From Vreelandella halophila (GTDB taxonomy: Bacteria > Pseudomonadota > Gammaproteobacteria > Pseudomonadales > Oleiphilaceae), in NCBI RefSeq assembly GCF_019903425.1, contig NZ_JACHUZ010000013.1, positions 1,848,948 through 1,912,947 of the forward strand: a stretch of 64,000 nucleotides of DNA, read 5' to 3'. Of the stretch, positions 62,578 through 64,000 are shown one piece after another (the first letter of the stretch is position 1; the number at the start of each line of letters is the position of its first letter). The position numbers were made by a program, and so were the translations under genes. Under the pieces are notes generated by a model, which was given only the letters and a program-made list of their open reading frames with translations, searched no databases and was not told the origin of the DNA.

Positions 62578-62904
62578 TCACCGGTATTCAACGCTGATCT
62601 CGGATTCGATACCCCGCTCGGAGAGCGCCTCGTCGAGCTCTGCGGTCAGCTGGCGGAACACAATCCGGCGCACCGTTTCGGGCATGTAGTCGCCAACCAG
62701 ACGAGCGCCGGCGGATTCGCGGCGGGCCACGTCAATCGGGTTCAGCACCCGTACCGTCATCAGCATCTCAGGCAGCGGTACCTCCGGGTCCGCCACGCGC
62801 GCCAACGCGTGCTGTACCCGCTGGCGCTGTTCGCGCAGACGGTAGAGAACCCATCCGCTCAGGCTGATCAGGATCAACAGCGCAATGGTGATCAGGATGG
62901 CCAT
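62578..62904 (-). CDS. Membrane-anchored protein of the RND operon
   Basis: A 108-residue protein with one N-terminal helix (AILITIALLILISLSGWVLY) and a soluble domain (LPEMLMTVRVLNPIDVARRE, then RRIVFRQLTAELDEALSERG). Its start shares one base with the RND stop, so it is coupled and probably works with the transporter. Family not recognised. Confidence 0.65.
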   Translation of the reverse strand: MAILITIALLILISLSGWVLYRLREQRQRVQHALARVADPEVPLPEMLMTVRVLNPIDVARRESAGARLVGDYMPETVRRIVFRQLTAELDEALSERGIESEISVEYR

Positions 62905-64000
62905 CAGACCCTCTCCCTGACGGCTGCCTGGTCCGGCCCGAAGGGTTTGGCCATCAGGAGCAGTCTCGGCAGCAGCGTCAATGCGCCGAGCAGGGCGATC
63001 GCCATGGCCAGGCCAGTGAAGAGCCCGAAGTAGATGGTCGGGATGAAGTTCGACAGGGCCAGGATCGAGAAGCCGACAATGATGGTCAGCGAGGTGTAGA
63101 GCATGGCGCGGCCTATGGTCTGGTGGCTGCGGTGCATGGCGGCCTGGTAGTCGCCATCACGCTGGATCTCCTCGCGGAAGCGGTAGATGTAGTGAATGGT
63201 GTCGTCCACGGCAATACCCACCGTTATTGCGGCGACCGTAATGGTCATCATGTCCAGCGGAATGCCCATCAGCCCCATGATGCCGAGCACCGTGCCCGCG
63301 GCCAGCAGGTTAGGCACAATCGCCACCACCGCCACACGCAGTGACCGGAACAGGACCAGGAACATGGCCATGATGGCCAGGAACACCGCGCCCAGAGTCT
63401 TGATCTGGGAGCTGAAAAGGCTCTGCAGCATATTATTGTAAAGGACCGCCATGCCGGTGAGATTGACCTGTTCGTCCTCGAGGCCAACCTCGTCAGTCAG
63501 GTGTGAACGGATGCGATCAAACAGGGCATCCCGGTCCAGCTCTGGCGACGATTCGATCAGTCGGATGCTGAAGCGGGCCTCGCCGGTTTCCTCATTGACG
63601 TAGGGATCCAGCAACAGTCCCTGCAGGTCCTCCGGGAAGGCGCGCCCCATCAGCCCGAGCTGGAGCGGGTTGAGCTCGCCCTGGTTGACGCGTTCCGCCA
63701 GCCGGATGGTGGTGGCCAGGGAGATGACCTTGCCCGTCTGGGGCTGTTCGTCCAGGAAATCATGAATGGTCTTGACCAGGTCCGCACCATCGGTGCTGAA
63801 GAAGCTGTCGATCTGCTCCTGGGGCTCGCAGTCAGGATCCACGAAGGGGTCGCAGTCCTCGGTGGGGGTGCCGTCATTCTGCTCAAGGCTGATCACTACA
63901 TCCAATGGTGTAGTGCCGCCGAGTTTCTGGTCGATCACGACCATTCCCTGGTGGATTTCAGTATCGGACTTGAAGTAGTCAATAAAACGGTTTTCCACCG
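62904..64000 (-). CDS. RND-superfamily (MMPL-type) transporter, C-terminal part
   Basis: The last 364 or more residues of an RND permease; the frame is open to the window end and the gene starts outside. A periplasmic loop (about 1-195) is rich in Asp/Glu and has a cysteine pair in EDCDPFVDPDCEPQ. The C-terminal sterol-sensing-like domain has five helices, with ITVGIAVDDTIHYIYRFREE as the hallmark motif and TSLTIIVGFSILALSNF after it. The cargo is unknown; related proteins export lipids or hopanoids. Confidence 0.85.
   Translation of the reverse strand, partial: VENRFIDYFKSDTEIHQGMVVIDQKLGGTTPLDVVISLEQNDGTPTEDCDPFVDPDCEPQEQIDSFFSTDGADLVKTIHDFLDEQPQTGKVISLATTIRLAERVNQGELNPLQLGLMGRAFPEDLQGLLLDPYVNEETGEARFSIRLIESSPELDRDALFDRIRSHLTDEVGLEDEQVNLTGMAVLYNNMLQSLFSSQIKTLGAVFLAIMAMFLVLFRSLRVAVVAIVPNLLAAGTVLGIMGLMGIPLDMMTITVAAITVGIAVDDTIHYIYRFREEIQRDGDYQAAMHRSHQTIGRAMLYTSLTIIVGFSILALSNFIPTIYFGLFTGLAMAIALLGALTLLPRLLLMAKPFGPDQAAVRERV

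Overview
The window is about 60% GC, densely coded and free of tRNAs, rRNAs, insertion sequences and CRISPR arrays. The gene set (UrtABCDE, PuuD-type urate hydroxylase, TonB receptor with PepSY partner, RND transporter) and the acidic secreted proteins suggest a gammaproteobacterium, probably halophilic or marine (Halomonas- or Ectothiorhodospiraceae-like). I cannot name the genus. Bases 1 to about 53,300 form a nitrogen-scavenging island; the rest is unrelated housekeeping, signalling and transport.

Region by region. (1) 1-6.6 kb: late purine catabolism (PucG, allantoate amidohydrolase) and periplasmic nucleotide/nucleoside handling (CpdB, secreted nucleoside phosphorylase-fold protein, NUP-family protein). 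(2) 6.7-13.5 kb, minus strand: one operon for a BMP-type purine/nucleoside ABC transporter, a RutR-like TetR regulator and 8-oxoguanine deaminase. (3) 13.7-21.7 kb, plus strand: xdhABC-uraD-uraH-guaD-puuD, which takes guanine and xanthine to allantoin. Allantoinase is not in the window. (4) 21.8-27.5 kb, minus strand: a complete Nit1C cluster (nitBCDEFGH order; nitrile/cyanide assimilation), divergent from a MocR-type regulator. (5) 29.5-32.6 kb, plus strand: an uncharacterised circularly permuted ATP-grasp / alpha-E / transglutaminase trio. (6) 32.7-40.7 kb, minus strand: a guanidine operon led by a guanidine-I (ykkC) riboswitch, with an ABC transporter, two DUF1989 carboxyguanidine-deiminase-type proteins and a guanidine-type biotin carboxylase. 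(7) 40.9-47.1 kb, minus strand: allophanate hydrolase, urea carboxylase and a GntR/FCD regulator. (8) 47.6-53.3 kb, plus strand: urtABCDE. (9) 53.3-64 kb: alcohol dehydrogenase, a DUF6522-like protein, an EAL/CBS/GGDEF protein behind a gene remnant, LysR plus EamA exporter, a TonB receptor/PepSY operon, and the end of an RND transporter gene.

The unifying signal is regulatory. Sequences matching the sigma-54 -24/-12 consensus (TGG-Y-A-Y-R-N4-TTGC-W), in the right orientation and 20-110 bases before a start codon, lie in front of nearly every nitrogen module: 5252, 5465, 13586, 13652, 27552 (weaker), 29393, 40776 and 47143. Several have TGC-N11-GCA NtrC-like sites upstream; two of these, 30 bp apart, precede the riboswitch promoter. 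A 12-bp palindrome, CTTGTATACAAG, sits in both arms of the atzF/urtA divergent region and is the likely operator of the local GntR protein. Purines, nitriles, guanidine and urea would therefore be scavenged together under nitrogen limitation, with local regulators or a riboswitch adding substrate specificity. The two carboxylases differ at an Asp/Asn position expected to separate guanidine from urea, and one allophanate hydrolase appears to serve both.
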